A stretch of 38,662 nt of DNA, taken from an uncultured Akkermansia sp. GTDB taxonomy: Bacteria; Verrucomicrobiota; Verrucomicrobiia; Verrucomicrobiales; Akkermansiaceae. The number at the start of each line of letters is the position of its first letter. Position 1 is the first letter of the stretch. Location of the stretch: assembly GCA_947631435.1 (NCBI GenBank), contig CANRLM010000018.1, positions 1 to 38,662 on the forward strand. Direction: 5' to 3'. Shown piece after piece: positions 16,329-24,227 of this stretch. The notes below the pieces were generated by a model, which was given only the letters and a program-made list of their open reading frames with translations, had not been told where the DNA came from and did not search any database. A program made the position numbers and the translations under genes.

Positions 16329-17243
16329 ATGAGAAACACAGACAACTTCCGCAACTCTCCCCTCGATCGGGCCAAGCCTAAACGACACCTTTTTCACTCG
16401 TTCCTCAAACGCCATCACAGCGATACGGGACTCGTGGAAGATCGAACCAGCAGTGTCACCATCGTCCGCATCATTGGTGGTCTCCTTATGCTGCACCTCA
16501 TCATCATCGGCGGGGTGCTGCTGCGGGGACATATCACACCAGCAAGCTCAGACCATTCTTCCCGAGTCGGCATGGCACCTCCGCCGCCCATCACACAAAG
16601 TGCTCCTGTGCTGCCACCGCCTGCCACTGCCACAGTCGCGAGTTCTACAGCGCCTCCTGCCTCAGCAGCTCCCAACCCAACGACATCTGCCGCACCACTC
16701 GCGCCGCTCGCCGCCACGACGTCTGTCGTTTCCAAAGTTGATCCCGCCAACACAGCAGAGCAGAACCATATCACCGCCACAGTTCTCGCGCAAGATGATT
16801 CTGCAGAGGAAGTGGGTGATAGTCCCGCTGTAATGAGGACTTCAACAGTTGCTCCGGTGCGACATCGAGTAGATCGCGGCGACACCTGGCAAAGCATCGC
16901 CATGCAGTACAGCGTGAGCACCACAGCTCTGCAGGCGGCCAATCCGGGGGCACCAATAACCGCACCCGCCCAGGGCAGTGTCCTCGTGATTCCCACGGCC
17001 TCTACCGGAACGGACAACTCCAAAACATCAAAACCGGCACCTCAAGCTACTCCGGCGGCCACAATGGCTGTTGCACCTGAAACTCAGCCTGCTGCCGGTT
17101 CTTGTGTCTATACGGTGCAGCGAGGGGAAACGTTATCACGCATCGCGCGCAAAACAAAAGTGCCTCTCAAAGATATTCTCCGCATCAACGGGATTAAAGA
17201 CGCCAATCGCATCCAACCGGGGATGCAATTAAAGTTACGCTGA
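16329..17243 (+). CDS. Membrane-anchored protein with two LysM domains
   Basis: Likely envelope protein that binds peptidoglycan. About 44 basic cytoplasmic residues precede one membrane helix near residues 45-65 (SVTIVRIIGGLLMLHLIIIG). Next comes a linker of roughly 110 residues dominated by Ala, Pro, Thr and Ser. LysM 1 covers about residues 178-220 (VDRGDTWQSIAMQYSVS). After a second linker, LysM 2 closes the protein (YTVQRGETLSRIARKTKVP to the end). No hydrolase domain is present. The gene lies between murD and ftsW, in the division cluster, which suggests a scaffold or septum-targeting role; this is inference. It does not match a named division protein. Confidence 0.88.
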   Translation: MRNTDNFRNSPLDRAKPKRHLFHSFLKRHHSDTGLVEDRTSSVTIVRIIGGLLMLHLIIIGGVLLRGHITPASSDHSSRVGMAPPPPITQSAPVLPPPATATVASSTAPPASAAPNPTTSAAPLAPLAATTSVVSKVDPANTAEQNHITATVLAQDDSAEEVGDSPAVMRTSTVAPVRHRVDRGDTWQSIAMQYSVSTTALQAANPGAPITAPAQGSVLVIPTASTGTDNSKTSKPAPQATPAATMAVAPETQPAAGSCVYTVQRGETLSRIARKTKVPLKDILRINGIKDANRIQPGMQLKLR

Positions 17244-17273
17244 TCATCTAACAAACAAAATATTCCCCCGGAA

Positions 17274-18419
17274 ATGTCCTCGCGGCTGAGCATCCTCTGC
17301 ATTTGGCTGAGTTTTATCGTACTGCTCGTGCTAGGCATCATGATGGTGGCGAGTACGGGACTGAGCGCTTACGTGCCGCAAGGGGAAAACCCGGCGCAAT
17401 TTCTCATCAAACAATGCATTTTCGGATTCGTAGGTCTTCTGGGAGCATTGGCGGTGAGTGCGGTAAACTACCGACGTCTGCGCCAGTGGGTATACATATT
17501 CTGGGGAGTCTGTGTATTCCTGTTAATTTTGTGCTATGTGCCACATGTTGGCATGGAAATCAACGGAGAAAAACGCTGGCTCAACCTTGGATTTATGACC
17601 TTTCAACCCAGCGAAATTGCGAAAATATGCATGATGATTACCCTGGCGGATTGGTACACTACCCATCGTGAAATGCCTGGCACCTTCTGGCGCGGATTCA
17701 TCCTGCCCGGGGCATTTCTCTTCGGTATCCCGCTCGTTCTTATCCTCGCAGAAAAGGACATGGGAACCGCTGCAGCACTCGCCGTTTCGGGTGCATGTGT
17801 TATGTATGTTGCCGGCGTGCGCCATTGGCTGCTCTTTACGGCGCTGCTCGTGGGCATTGTGCTCATGTTAGATATGGCAACGGGCAATGAGAATCGTCTG
17901 GAACGCATTTATGCATGGTTCGACCCCCAGGCTTTCAGTCAAGGGGTTGGGCGCCAGCAGTGGATTTCGATCCTTGCCCTTGCACGCGGTGGCATCACTG
18001 GCGTCGGCCTGGGCGACGGTATTGAAAAATTTGGTAATCTCCCTTTTGCGCACACCGACTTCATCTTTGCTGAAATCGGGGAGGAATGGGGACTGGTCGG
18101 CACACTGGGCGTGCTACTGCTCTTTACAATGCTTACAGTTTTCGGCATCATGCTGGCACTGCAAACGCAAGAAACCTTTGGGCGTCTCCTCGCTACAGGG
18201 CTCGTCTGCACCATCTTCTGGCCGGCGGTGCTGAACATGGCAGTAGTTACCTCTCTGCTACCGAATTCCGGTCTGCCTCTTCCTTTCATCAGTTACGGTG
18301 GCACAAGTCTCGTCTTCACCATTCTTTCCATTGGCTTGCTAACGAGCATTCAGCGCCACACTCCATCGGTGAAGCCGGTGTATTGGCCTGAAGGCGTCTC
18401 GCGTGAACCTCTCTCCTGA
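17274..18419 (+). CDS. ftsW: Septal peptidoglycan glycosyltransferase FtsW (SEDS)
   Basis: Polymerises lipid II into glycan strands at the septum together with FtsI. 381 residues with about ten membrane segments. SEDS signatures are present: NGEKRWLNLG, FQPSEIAK, the large periplasmic loop with LPFAHTDFIFAEIGEEWG, whose Asp is the catalytic residue in the family, and the closing SLLPNSGLPLPFISYGGTS. The FtsW call, not RodA, rests on position before murG in the cluster. It starts 30 nt after the LysM gene. Confidence 0.95.
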   Translation: MSSRLSILCIWLSFIVLLVLGIMMVASTGLSAYVPQGENPAQFLIKQCIFGFVGLLGALAVSAVNYRRLRQWVYIFWGVCVFLLILCYVPHVGMEINGEKRWLNLGFMTFQPSEIAKICMMITLADWYTTHREMPGTFWRGFILPGAFLFGIPLVLILAEKDMGTAAALAVSGACVMYVAGVRHWLLFTALLVGIVLMLDMATGNENRLERIYAWFDPQAFSQGVGRQQWISILALARGGITGVGLGDGIEKFGNLPFAHTDFIFAEIGEEWGLVGTLGVLLLFTMLTVFGIMLALQTQETFGRLLATGLVCTIFWPAVLNMAVVTSLLPNSGLPLPFISYGGTSLVFTILSIGLLTSIQRHTPSVKPVYWPEGVSREPLS

Positions 18420-18432
18420 TCTTCTTCTTTTC

Positions 18433-19536
18433 ATGTCTGTTCCTGCAAAATCTCTGCGTATCATCATTGCCTGCGGAGGGACAGGCGGGCACCTCTTCCC
18501 CGGCATCGCCGTGGCGCAAGAACTGCGTGCGCTCGGCCATCGTCCTCTGCTGCTCATCTCCCGCAAACAAGTCGATACAGCAGGTTCCGGTAAATACACG
18601 GATCTCGAATTTTACCCCGTGCCTGCCATTGCCAAACCGCCCACCTTCTCCCTGCGCATGATCTCTTTTCTCTGGCGCTTCGTCTGCACATTACTGAGCA
18701 GCTTACGCCTCGTACAACGAGAGAAGGCGGATGCCGTGCTGGGTATGGGTGGATTCACCTCTCTCGCACCGGTACTGGCGGGCTATCTGCTACGCCGCCG
18801 AACATATGTGCACGATTCCAACTCTATACCCGGTTGCGCCAATCGTCTCACGGCACACTTCTGCACGACGGTCCTGTTGGGACTAAAGGAAGCAGCGAAT
18901 TACCTACACGGCCGTCCCTGCCGTACAGTAGGCACGCCGGTGAGAGCAGAATTGCTGGGCGTCCAACCAACATCACGAGCGGCGCGAACGGCTCTCTCCC
19001 TGCCGCTTGATAAACCCCTTCTTCTGGTTATCGGTGGCTCCCAGGGAGCGCAGCAGTTGAACACTATCATGGTGGAAGCTGCCAGAATCACACCGCAGGT
19101 ACAGGTGCTTATCATCGCCGGGGAAACCGACCGTGCACGCGTAGAAAGGATGGCTGCCGATGTAGAGAATTTACGTGTGATAGGCTTTTGTTCGGAAATG
19201 TCAATAGCCTACGCAGCGGCAGACGCTGTTGTGGCGCGCAGTGGAGCATCCACGCTCACCGAGCTTTCCGTGCTGGGCAAGGCCAGCCTGCTCGTGCCTT
19301 ATCCTCACGCCGCCGATAATCATCAATACCACAACGCCCGCATTATGGAAGAAGCCGGAGCGGCGGTGCTCTGTGAACAAAAAGATCTCACACCGGAGCG
19401 CGTGAAAAATTTCCTGACCGGTACACTCCTCAATCCAACAGCCCTTAAGGCTATGCAAACGGCGATGCGTGCCCTTGCCAGACCAAATGCCGCGCGGGCA
19501 ATCGCCGCCATTGTGTCAGGAGCCGAAGAAACATGA
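18433..19536 (+). CDS. murG: UDP-GlcNAc:lipid I N-acetylglucosaminyltransferase MurG
   Basis: Peripheral inner-membrane enzyme that converts lipid I to lipid II. N-terminal GT-B domain with CGGTGGHLFPG, then LGMGGFTSLAP and HDSNSIPGCANR. C-terminal domain with VIGGSQGAQQLN and VARSGASTLTEL for UDP-GlcNAc binding, followed by PYPHAADNHQYHNA. 367 residues. The frame is open to a GTG at 18403 overlapping ftsW, but the ATG at 18433 gives the canonical N-terminus; it is preceded by the all-pyrimidine run CTTCTTCTTTTC. The stop overlaps the next gene in an ATGA. Confidence 0.96.
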   Translation: MSVPAKSLRIIIACGGTGGHLFPGIAVAQELRALGHRPLLLISRKQVDTAGSGKYTDLEFYPVPAIAKPPTFSLRMISFLWRFVCTLLSSLRLVQREKADAVLGMGGFTSLAPVLAGYLLRRRTYVHDSNSIPGCANRLTAHFCTTVLLGLKEAANYLHGRPCRTVGTPVRAELLGVQPTSRAARTALSLPLDKPLLLVIGGSQGAQQLNTIMVEAARITPQVQVLIIAGETDRARVERMAADVENLRVIGFCSEMSIAYAAADAVVARSGASTLTELSVLGKASLLVPYPHAADNHQYHNARIMEEAGAAVLCEQKDLTPERVKNFLTGTLLNPTALKAMQTAMRALARPNAARAIAAIVSGAEET

Positions 19537-20897
19537 CCACTTTTACTAACCTTACGGGTGCTGCAGAAATCGGCGCCAATTGCTACCTCATCAGTCGGGG
19601 TAGTACCCACCTCATACTGGACGCCGGCATGCATCCTAAGAAGATCGGTAACGAAGCCAGGCCTCAGCTTGAACTGCTTGACACTCGTCCCCCTCAGAGC
19701 ATCTTCATCACTCACGCGCACATAGATCACATCGGCACACTCCCCGTGCTACAAGATCTTTTCCCTCTGGCAGAGGTTAACATGACCAACGCTACAGCGG
19801 AGGTGGGTGGGGCGATGCTGCATAACTCGGTCAATGTGATGAGCTCGCAGCGATTGTTCGACGGTATAGTGGAATACCCCTTTTTCACCCATGGAGAACT
19901 GGAACGTGCAGAAAATCAGTGGAAGAGACGCGCTTACGAACAACCTTTCATCACGGCGGGAGGAGAAGTACTGGCAACACTCTACGATGCCGGGCATATT
20001 CTCGGTTCCTGCGGAGTGCTTCTGGAACTGAAGGACGGGTTGCGCCTCTTCTATACCGGAGATGTACAATTCAATGACCAAAGTCTCATTCCCGGCGCAG
20101 CTTTTCCGGAAGAAGGAGTAGATGTGTTGATCATGGAGTGCACCCACGGCGCTACACAGCAAGCCGGAGATTATACGAGGGCGCGGGAATTGGAGCGTCT
20201 CGGATGCTGCATCCGAGAGGTACTTACTGAAGGCGGCGCGGTACTCATCCCGGTATTCGCTCTTGGCAAGAGTCAGGAACTCCTTTATGAGTTAGGTCGC
20301 CTGCGGAAAATGGGGAAAATTCCCGCCGTACCCATTTACTTTGGAGGATTAGGGGCAAAAGTGACTCACCTGTACGATCGCCTTGCCGATTCGACGAGGC
20401 GCCTGCACCCGGGCCTGAGGCTCTTCGATGAGGTCGAAATTTGCGGCCTCCCCAACCATGGGGCTCCCTCTGTCTCTCCGGGTAATATCTACTTCGTCTC
20501 CAGTGGGATGATGAGTCCCCATACCCTATCAAACGCGCTTGCGGCCCAAATCCTCCCACAGCACCATCACGCTATCCTTTTCGTCGGCTATAGCGACCCC
20601 GATTCCCCCGCTGCCAGGATCAAATCCTCCAAACCTGGGGACCAAATACGCCTCGGTCCTCTTCCGGATGTTGGGCAGGCGTACCCACGCAACTGTCGCG
20701 TGGAATGCTTTGACTTTTCCGGGCATGCCACTCGCGATGCACTTATTTCCTACGCGCGACGCCTTAACCCACGCCACATTGTATTGGTACACGGCGACCC
20801 GGAGGCACAAAGGCAGATGTCTGGGATACTCGGAGAAACCATGCCAAACACACGTATTTCCATCCCTATGCCAGGGGAAGAGCTCGTTCTCGACTAA
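19533..20897 (+). CDS. Metallo-beta-lactamase/beta-CASP ribonuclease
   Basis: Probable RNA-processing nuclease of the beta-CASP group (CPSF73/YsgC type). The zinc-binding motif is His61-Ala-His63-Ile-Asp65-His66. Further metal ligands are expected in LYDAGHILGSC and FYTGDVQFND. The beta-CASP insert follows (about residues 225-365, with VLIPVFALGKSQELLYEL), then the closing RMMBL segment with FDFSGHATRDAL and IVLVHGD. Its 454 residues are normal for the family. The ATG overlaps the murG stop, so it is translated as part of the wall cluster, an unusual place for an RNase. RNA as substrate is inferred from the family. Confidence 0.9.
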   Translation: MTTFTNLTGAAEIGANCYLISRGSTHLILDAGMHPKKIGNEARPQLELLDTRPPQSIFITHAHIDHIGTLPVLQDLFPLAEVNMTNATAEVGGAMLHNSVNVMSSQRLFDGIVEYPFFTHGELERAENQWKRRAYEQPFITAGGEVLATLYDAGHILGSCGVLLELKDGLRLFYTGDVQFNDQSLIPGAAFPEEGVDVLIMECTHGATQQAGDYTRARELERLGCCIREVLTEGGAVLIPVFALGKSQELLYELGRLRKMGKIPAVPIYFGGLGAKVTHLYDRLADSTRRLHPGLRLFDEVEICGLPNHGAPSVSPGNIYFVSSGMMSPHTLSNALAAQILPQHHHAILFVGYSDPDSPAARIKSSKPGDQIRLGPLPDVGQAYPRNCRVECFDFSGHATRDALISYARRLNPRHIVLVHGDPEAQRQMSGILGETMPNTRISIPMPGEELVLD

Positions 20898-20980
20898 ACA
20901 ACTTGCCTGTCTTACGGATGTTTGCAAATAAAACTACGCCCTTTCCTGATTTTGGAATTTACCCTGGAACGAGTATGAAC

Positions 20981-20990
20981 AAACATGTTT
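20981..20990. other. Perfect palindrome in gap after the RNase gene
   Basis: AAACATGTTT is a perfect 10-bp palindrome in the non-coding stretch 20898-21099. No other structure or terminator was recognised in that gap apart from the promoter at its end. It could be a regulator site, but one short palindrome is weak evidence. Confidence 0.25.
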
Positions 20991-21099
20991 CTTGCCGGAA
21001 GTTCACTCATATGGACAGGTGAAAATGTACTCCGATGAGGCAAATACATGACCTCGCTGGTGTTTTTATCTGCCTTGGATTATTAAGGTCGGAGGAATG

Positions 21100-21128
21100 T
21101 TGCATGCATCGAATCATTGTGCTATAGT
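21100..21128 (+). promoter_or_regulatory. Sigma-70 promoter for the Aas-like gene
   Basis: TTGCAT (21100-21105), 17 nt, TATAGT (21123-21128, 5 of 6 matches). Transcription should begin near 21135. Only about 4 nt would precede the ATG at 21139. The promoter covers the alternative ATG at 21097, which argues for the later start. Confidence 0.5.
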
Positions 21129-21138
21129 TGTGCCCGTC

Positions 21139-23352
21139 ATGTCGGTTGATGTAAGCATCGAAGGAGCAGAAAACATACCGGACTCTCCTCATTTGGTTCT
21201 GGTCAATAGGTTGCACCTGCCCACCTTACGCGCGCTGGAATCCGCTCTTGGCGGTGAGGAAAAGGTAGCGTGGCTCATTGAAGATTCTTTGAGGCCGACA
21301 CACGAAATTACGGATTATGTTTCCCATCGCCGCGGGGGTGGTATCCTTTTCTCGCTGGCAAAACAGAAGAGAAACGTACTGAGAGCGAAAATTAAAGAGA
21401 AATTTACTGCCGGATGTCATGTAGTTCTACTACCGGGGCGACCTGACCGACCACCAGCCTGCACGTCCGATGTGCCACTTGCGCTCCTGAATTACCTTCT
21501 TGAAGATGTACAGAGCGAAATTATCCCCGTGTATGAGGGACTTTACTCATTGCGTAGCGGAAGCGGGACTGCCCTCTGCACGGAGCCTCCTTTCTCGCGC
21601 GCTGTTCTTCGCATTATGTCTCCCATCCGCCCGAAAGTTGCGACGGCGCGCTCCATCACCACCGCGTGGGAAGTCAGCGCAGCAGAACAAGTGGCGGACA
21701 TGGAAGAGCGAAATACAGCAGATACCCTGGCTGGGGCTCTTCTTTCTAGCCTTCTTACACATCCACGCTCATTGGTTGTCGATGGAGTGAATGAGCAACG
21801 TATGAGCTATAGACGTCTGCTTTCGTTGGCGGTGCCACTGGCACGGCGCCTGAGGCGCCACATCAACACACGGCGTCTCGGCATCATCCTTCCGCCGGGG
21901 CGTCTTTCCTTCATCGCGAATGTAGGTTGTATTCTTGCGGGCATTACTCCGGTCAATATTGATTTCACCTATCCTCCATCCGCTTTCCGTCGCATGGTTG
22001 AGCAAGCACATGTAACGCGCTTCCTCTCCGGGCACAGCTTTGCGGAAAATCTTGAAAACTTTGCCTGGCCACGGACGCGCGATGTGATCTACATCGACGA
22101 ACTGCTTCCGGCGAATAATCATTCTTTGCGGATAGTGCAAGATTTTTTCATCTCCCTTCTCGGCAAGAAAAATATTGAAAAATGGATTCACGCTCCGGAA
22201 CAAGATCCAACACAGGAAGCTGTGGTTCTTTTCAACAGCTACAGTGACGGCAGCAACCTGCGTGGCGTGAGTATGAGCCACCGCGCCATCCTCGCTGGAT
22301 ACCGTCTCACTCAGGGGCGAATAGGCATCAGCGAAAGGGAACGGATTCTCAGTTGTCTTCCTTTTCATCACAATGCCGGATTCCTGCCCGGTTTCCTCTA
22401 CCCCCTTCTCAGCGGGGCAGATTTTATCACTTACCCAGAACCGAAAGCAGGCAGACGGCTGGGCGAACTCGCTCTGCGCTACAAACCTGTCCGCGCGATT
22501 ATCCGACCGGAACAAATTCCGCCTCTCCTGACTGCCTGCCGAGGAGAGGAACTTTCTCACATCCACCAGTTACTGGTAGCAGGGCACATCTCAGTGGATG
22601 ATGCTCGGAGAGTATACGCGACACACAAGATCCACCTCTGTGAATGCTACATGCCGCTGCCCGCTGCGATGCCCGTTGCTTGCTCCCTTCCTCCGCAGGG
22701 TAATTATGGACCAGAGACACCACCTCCCCTTCGGATTCGCCGGGGTTCCCCGGGTACAGCAGGACAACCAATCGCAGGACTTGCGGTACGCATAGGCTCC
22801 ATGGAACCCAATGCCCCGTTGCAAAAAGAAGCGACGCAAGGCCTTATCTATGTGAAAAGTCCTGCTTGCTGCACTTGTTCTGCGGAAGAGTTTATTCCAC
22901 CAACCTCTCCCACACTGAGTTGGATTTGCACCGGAGATATAGGTTACCTCCGAGAAGACGGGCAACTTGTCGTTTTGGGTCCCCGTGAGAATTTCTCCAT
23001 GGTGGGAGGAGAACTTATTTCGCACCGGGAAACTGAACAGTTACTCGCTTCTCTTCTGCACATTCCCTCAAGACCCGGCGAGCCACCAAAATTTGTCGTG
23101 GTGGCTCTGAATAACAAGGAAAGTCGATCCGAAGATGTTCTGGTTCTGCTTTCTACGCTGCATAAAACGGTAGGACCGCATGATGTTATCACGCTACGCT
23201 ACACGTTCATCAACGCCCGCTATTCCAAAAATATGGCCCCTCAGCACATCGTTCCACTACGCGCAATTCCAATCCTTCCGGATGGCGCGGTTAACTACCC
23301 GCTATGCCGTCTCCTCGCGGCGCGGTCGCTCGGTGTAAAACCGGCGGCGTAA
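21139..23352 (+). CDS. Aas-like acyltransferase/AMP-binding fusion with degenerate active sites
   Basis: Architecture like the bifunctional Aas protein (lysophospholipid acyltransferase plus acyl-ACP synthetase). An N-terminal PlsC-like region covers about residues 1-190 and an ANL adenylation region about 215-737. Key residues are altered. The acyltransferase HX4D reads His26-LPTL-Arg31. The nucleotide loop reads YSDGSNLRGV where families have a TSG..G.PKG pattern. The A10 lysine region reads LPDGAVNY, with Ala717 in the lysine position. TGDIGYLREDG is kept. It may therefore be inactive, or a binding or regulatory relative. An upstream ATG at 21097 follows GGAGGA directly, with no spacing; 21139 is preferred because a promoter overlaps the earlier start. 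No membrane helix is obvious. Confidence 0.75.
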   Translation: MSVDVSIEGAENIPDSPHLVLVNRLHLPTLRALESALGGEEKVAWLIEDSLRPTHEITDYVSHRRGGGILFSLAKQKRNVLRAKIKEKFTAGCHVVLLPGRPDRPPACTSDVPLALLNYLLEDVQSEIIPVYEGLYSLRSGSGTALCTEPPFSRAVLRIMSPIRPKVATARSITTAWEVSAAEQVADMEERNTADTLAGALLSSLLTHPRSLVVDGVNEQRMSYRRLLSLAVPLARRLRRHINTRRLGIILPPGRLSFIANVGCILAGITPVNIDFTYPPSAFRRMVEQAHVTRFLSGHSFAENLENFAWPRTRDVIYIDELLPANNHSLRIVQDFFISLLGKKNIEKWIHAPEQDPTQEAVVLFNSYSDGSNLRGVSMSHRAILAGYRLTQGRIGISERERILSCLPFHHNAGFLPGFLYPLLSGADFITYPEPKAGRRLGELALRYKPVRAIIRPEQIPPLLTACRGEELSHIHQLLVAGHISVDDARRVYATHKIHLCECYMPLPAAMPVACSLPPQGNYGPETPPPLRIRRGSPGTAGQPIAGLAVRIGSMEPNAPLQKEATQGLIYVKSPACCTCSAEEFIPPTSPTLSWICTGDIGYLREDGQLVVLGPRENFSMVGGELISHRETEQLLASLLHIPSRPGEPPKFVVVALNNKESRSEDVLVLLSTLHKTVGPHDVITLRYTFINARYSKNMAPQHIVPLRAIPILPDGAVNYPLCRLLAARSLGVKPAA

Positions 23353-23368
23353 GGGTTACTTCCGGACC

Positions 23369-24151
23369 TCAGGAGCGTTTTGGAGAAACGAGCGCCTCAT
23401 GCATGAGTTGCGCGGCTTTTCGACCACTCAGTAGCATCCCGCCAAAGATGGGACCCATGCGAAAACTGCCACTCACCCCATTCGCAGCCATGCCTGAAAC
23501 AAAAAGACCGGGATAAATCTCCTTTGTATTCTCAATTGTCGTACGCTCGCCCTCGGCAGCGTCCATGCTCATTTCTCCAATGACCCCACCAGTCTCTGTT
23601 AACAGGCGTACCCCGTTCTTGCGGGCTACTGTTTTCGCGACTTCGCAGTCGTGTCCGGTCGCATCCAGCACCACCCGAGCTGCAAAAGTCAGCGGATCCA
23701 CGTGCAATCCCTCGCGCAGGACGGGCGTCCAGTTCACTACCACTCCACCAACACGTCCCCCTTTGTACACCACATCCTCCACCGAGAAACAGTTGAAAAT
23801 GGTCGCCCCTGCCTGGGTAGCACGATAAATCAAGCAAGCTGTAGAATGTACAGAATCAATAATATATGTTCCTTTTTCGTGTTTGCGATAGCTAAGTTGA
23901 AGCTCCTCGATGATGGGTAGGGCCTCCTCCTGTACCACGATATCGTTGAACATCATCGCCCCTCCCCACATCCCGCCGCCGGGGGCAAGTTTACGATCCA
24001 ATAATGCCACACGATGCCCGGCTTTTGCCAGATAATAGGCTGCCACAATGCCGGAAGGCCCACCACCCACTATGGCTGCATCCAGCTCCAGGCTCTTTTC
24101 CAATTTTCCGAAATACGATTGAATAATTCTCCGTGAAATAAGAGTTTCCAT
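23369..24151 (-). CDS. thi4: Thi4-family thiazole synthase
   Basis: Makes the adenylated thiazole precursor of thiamine from NAD and glycine. 260 residues from the ATG at 24151. Rossmann motif GGGPSG at residues 29-34; GGGMWGGAMMFN and the C-terminal GMAANGVSGSFRMGPIFGGML are family signatures. The segment after GHD (GHDCEVAKTVARK) lacks a cysteine where fungal Thi4 has its sacrificial one, by alignment from memory, so the protein may be the catalytic, sulfide-using type known in archaea and anaerobes. A longer frame opens at 24289 but would run through the cysS start and promoter. The -10 lies 6 nt before the ATG, predicting a leaderless mRNA. No other thiamine gene is near. Confidence 0.9.
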   Translation of the reverse strand: METLISRRIIQSYFGKLEKSLELDAAIVGGGPSGIVAAYYLAKAGHRVALLDRKLAPGGGMWGGAMMFNDIVVQEEALPIIEELQLSYRKHEKGTYIIDSVHSTACLIYRATQAGATIFNCFSVEDVVYKGGRVGGVVVNWTPVLREGLHVDPLTFAARVVLDATGHDCEVAKTVARKNGVRLLTETGGVIGEMSMDAAEGERTTIENTKEIYPGLFVSGMAANGVSGSFRMGPIFGGMLLSGRKAAQLMHEALVSPKRS

Positions 24152-24157
24152 CCCTTC

Positions 24158-24186
24158 ATGGTAGCCTCTGAAGGAACGGATGTCAA
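24158..24186 (-). promoter_or_regulatory. thi4 promoter, leaderless geometry
   Basis: Minus strand TTGACA (24186-24181), 17 nt, TACCAT (24163-24158, 4 of 6 matches), then 6 nt to the ATG at 24151. Initiation 7 nt after the -10 would fall on the A of the start codon. Its -35 forms the left half of the palindrome TGTCAAGCTTGACA (24181-24194). Confidence 0.6.
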
Positions 24187-24188
24187 GC

Positions 24189-24217
24189 TTGACAGTGCAC
24201 CCCATATCGAGCATAAT
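24189..24217 (+). promoter_or_regulatory. cysS operon promoter
   Basis: TTGACA (24189-24194, perfect), 17 nt, CATAAT (24212-24217, 5 of 6 matches), then 10 nt to the cysS ATG at 24228. The predicted leader is about 4 nt. The -35 is the right half of the palindrome shared with the thi4 promoter. Confidence 0.75.
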
Positions 24218-24227
24218 GGCGCGCGCC

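Noticed and set aside
21091..21099. GGAGGA next to ATG as a ribosome binding site for the Aas-like gene
   Set aside because: There is no spacing between the motif and the ATG, and a well-spaced promoter starting at 21100 places transcription downstream of it.
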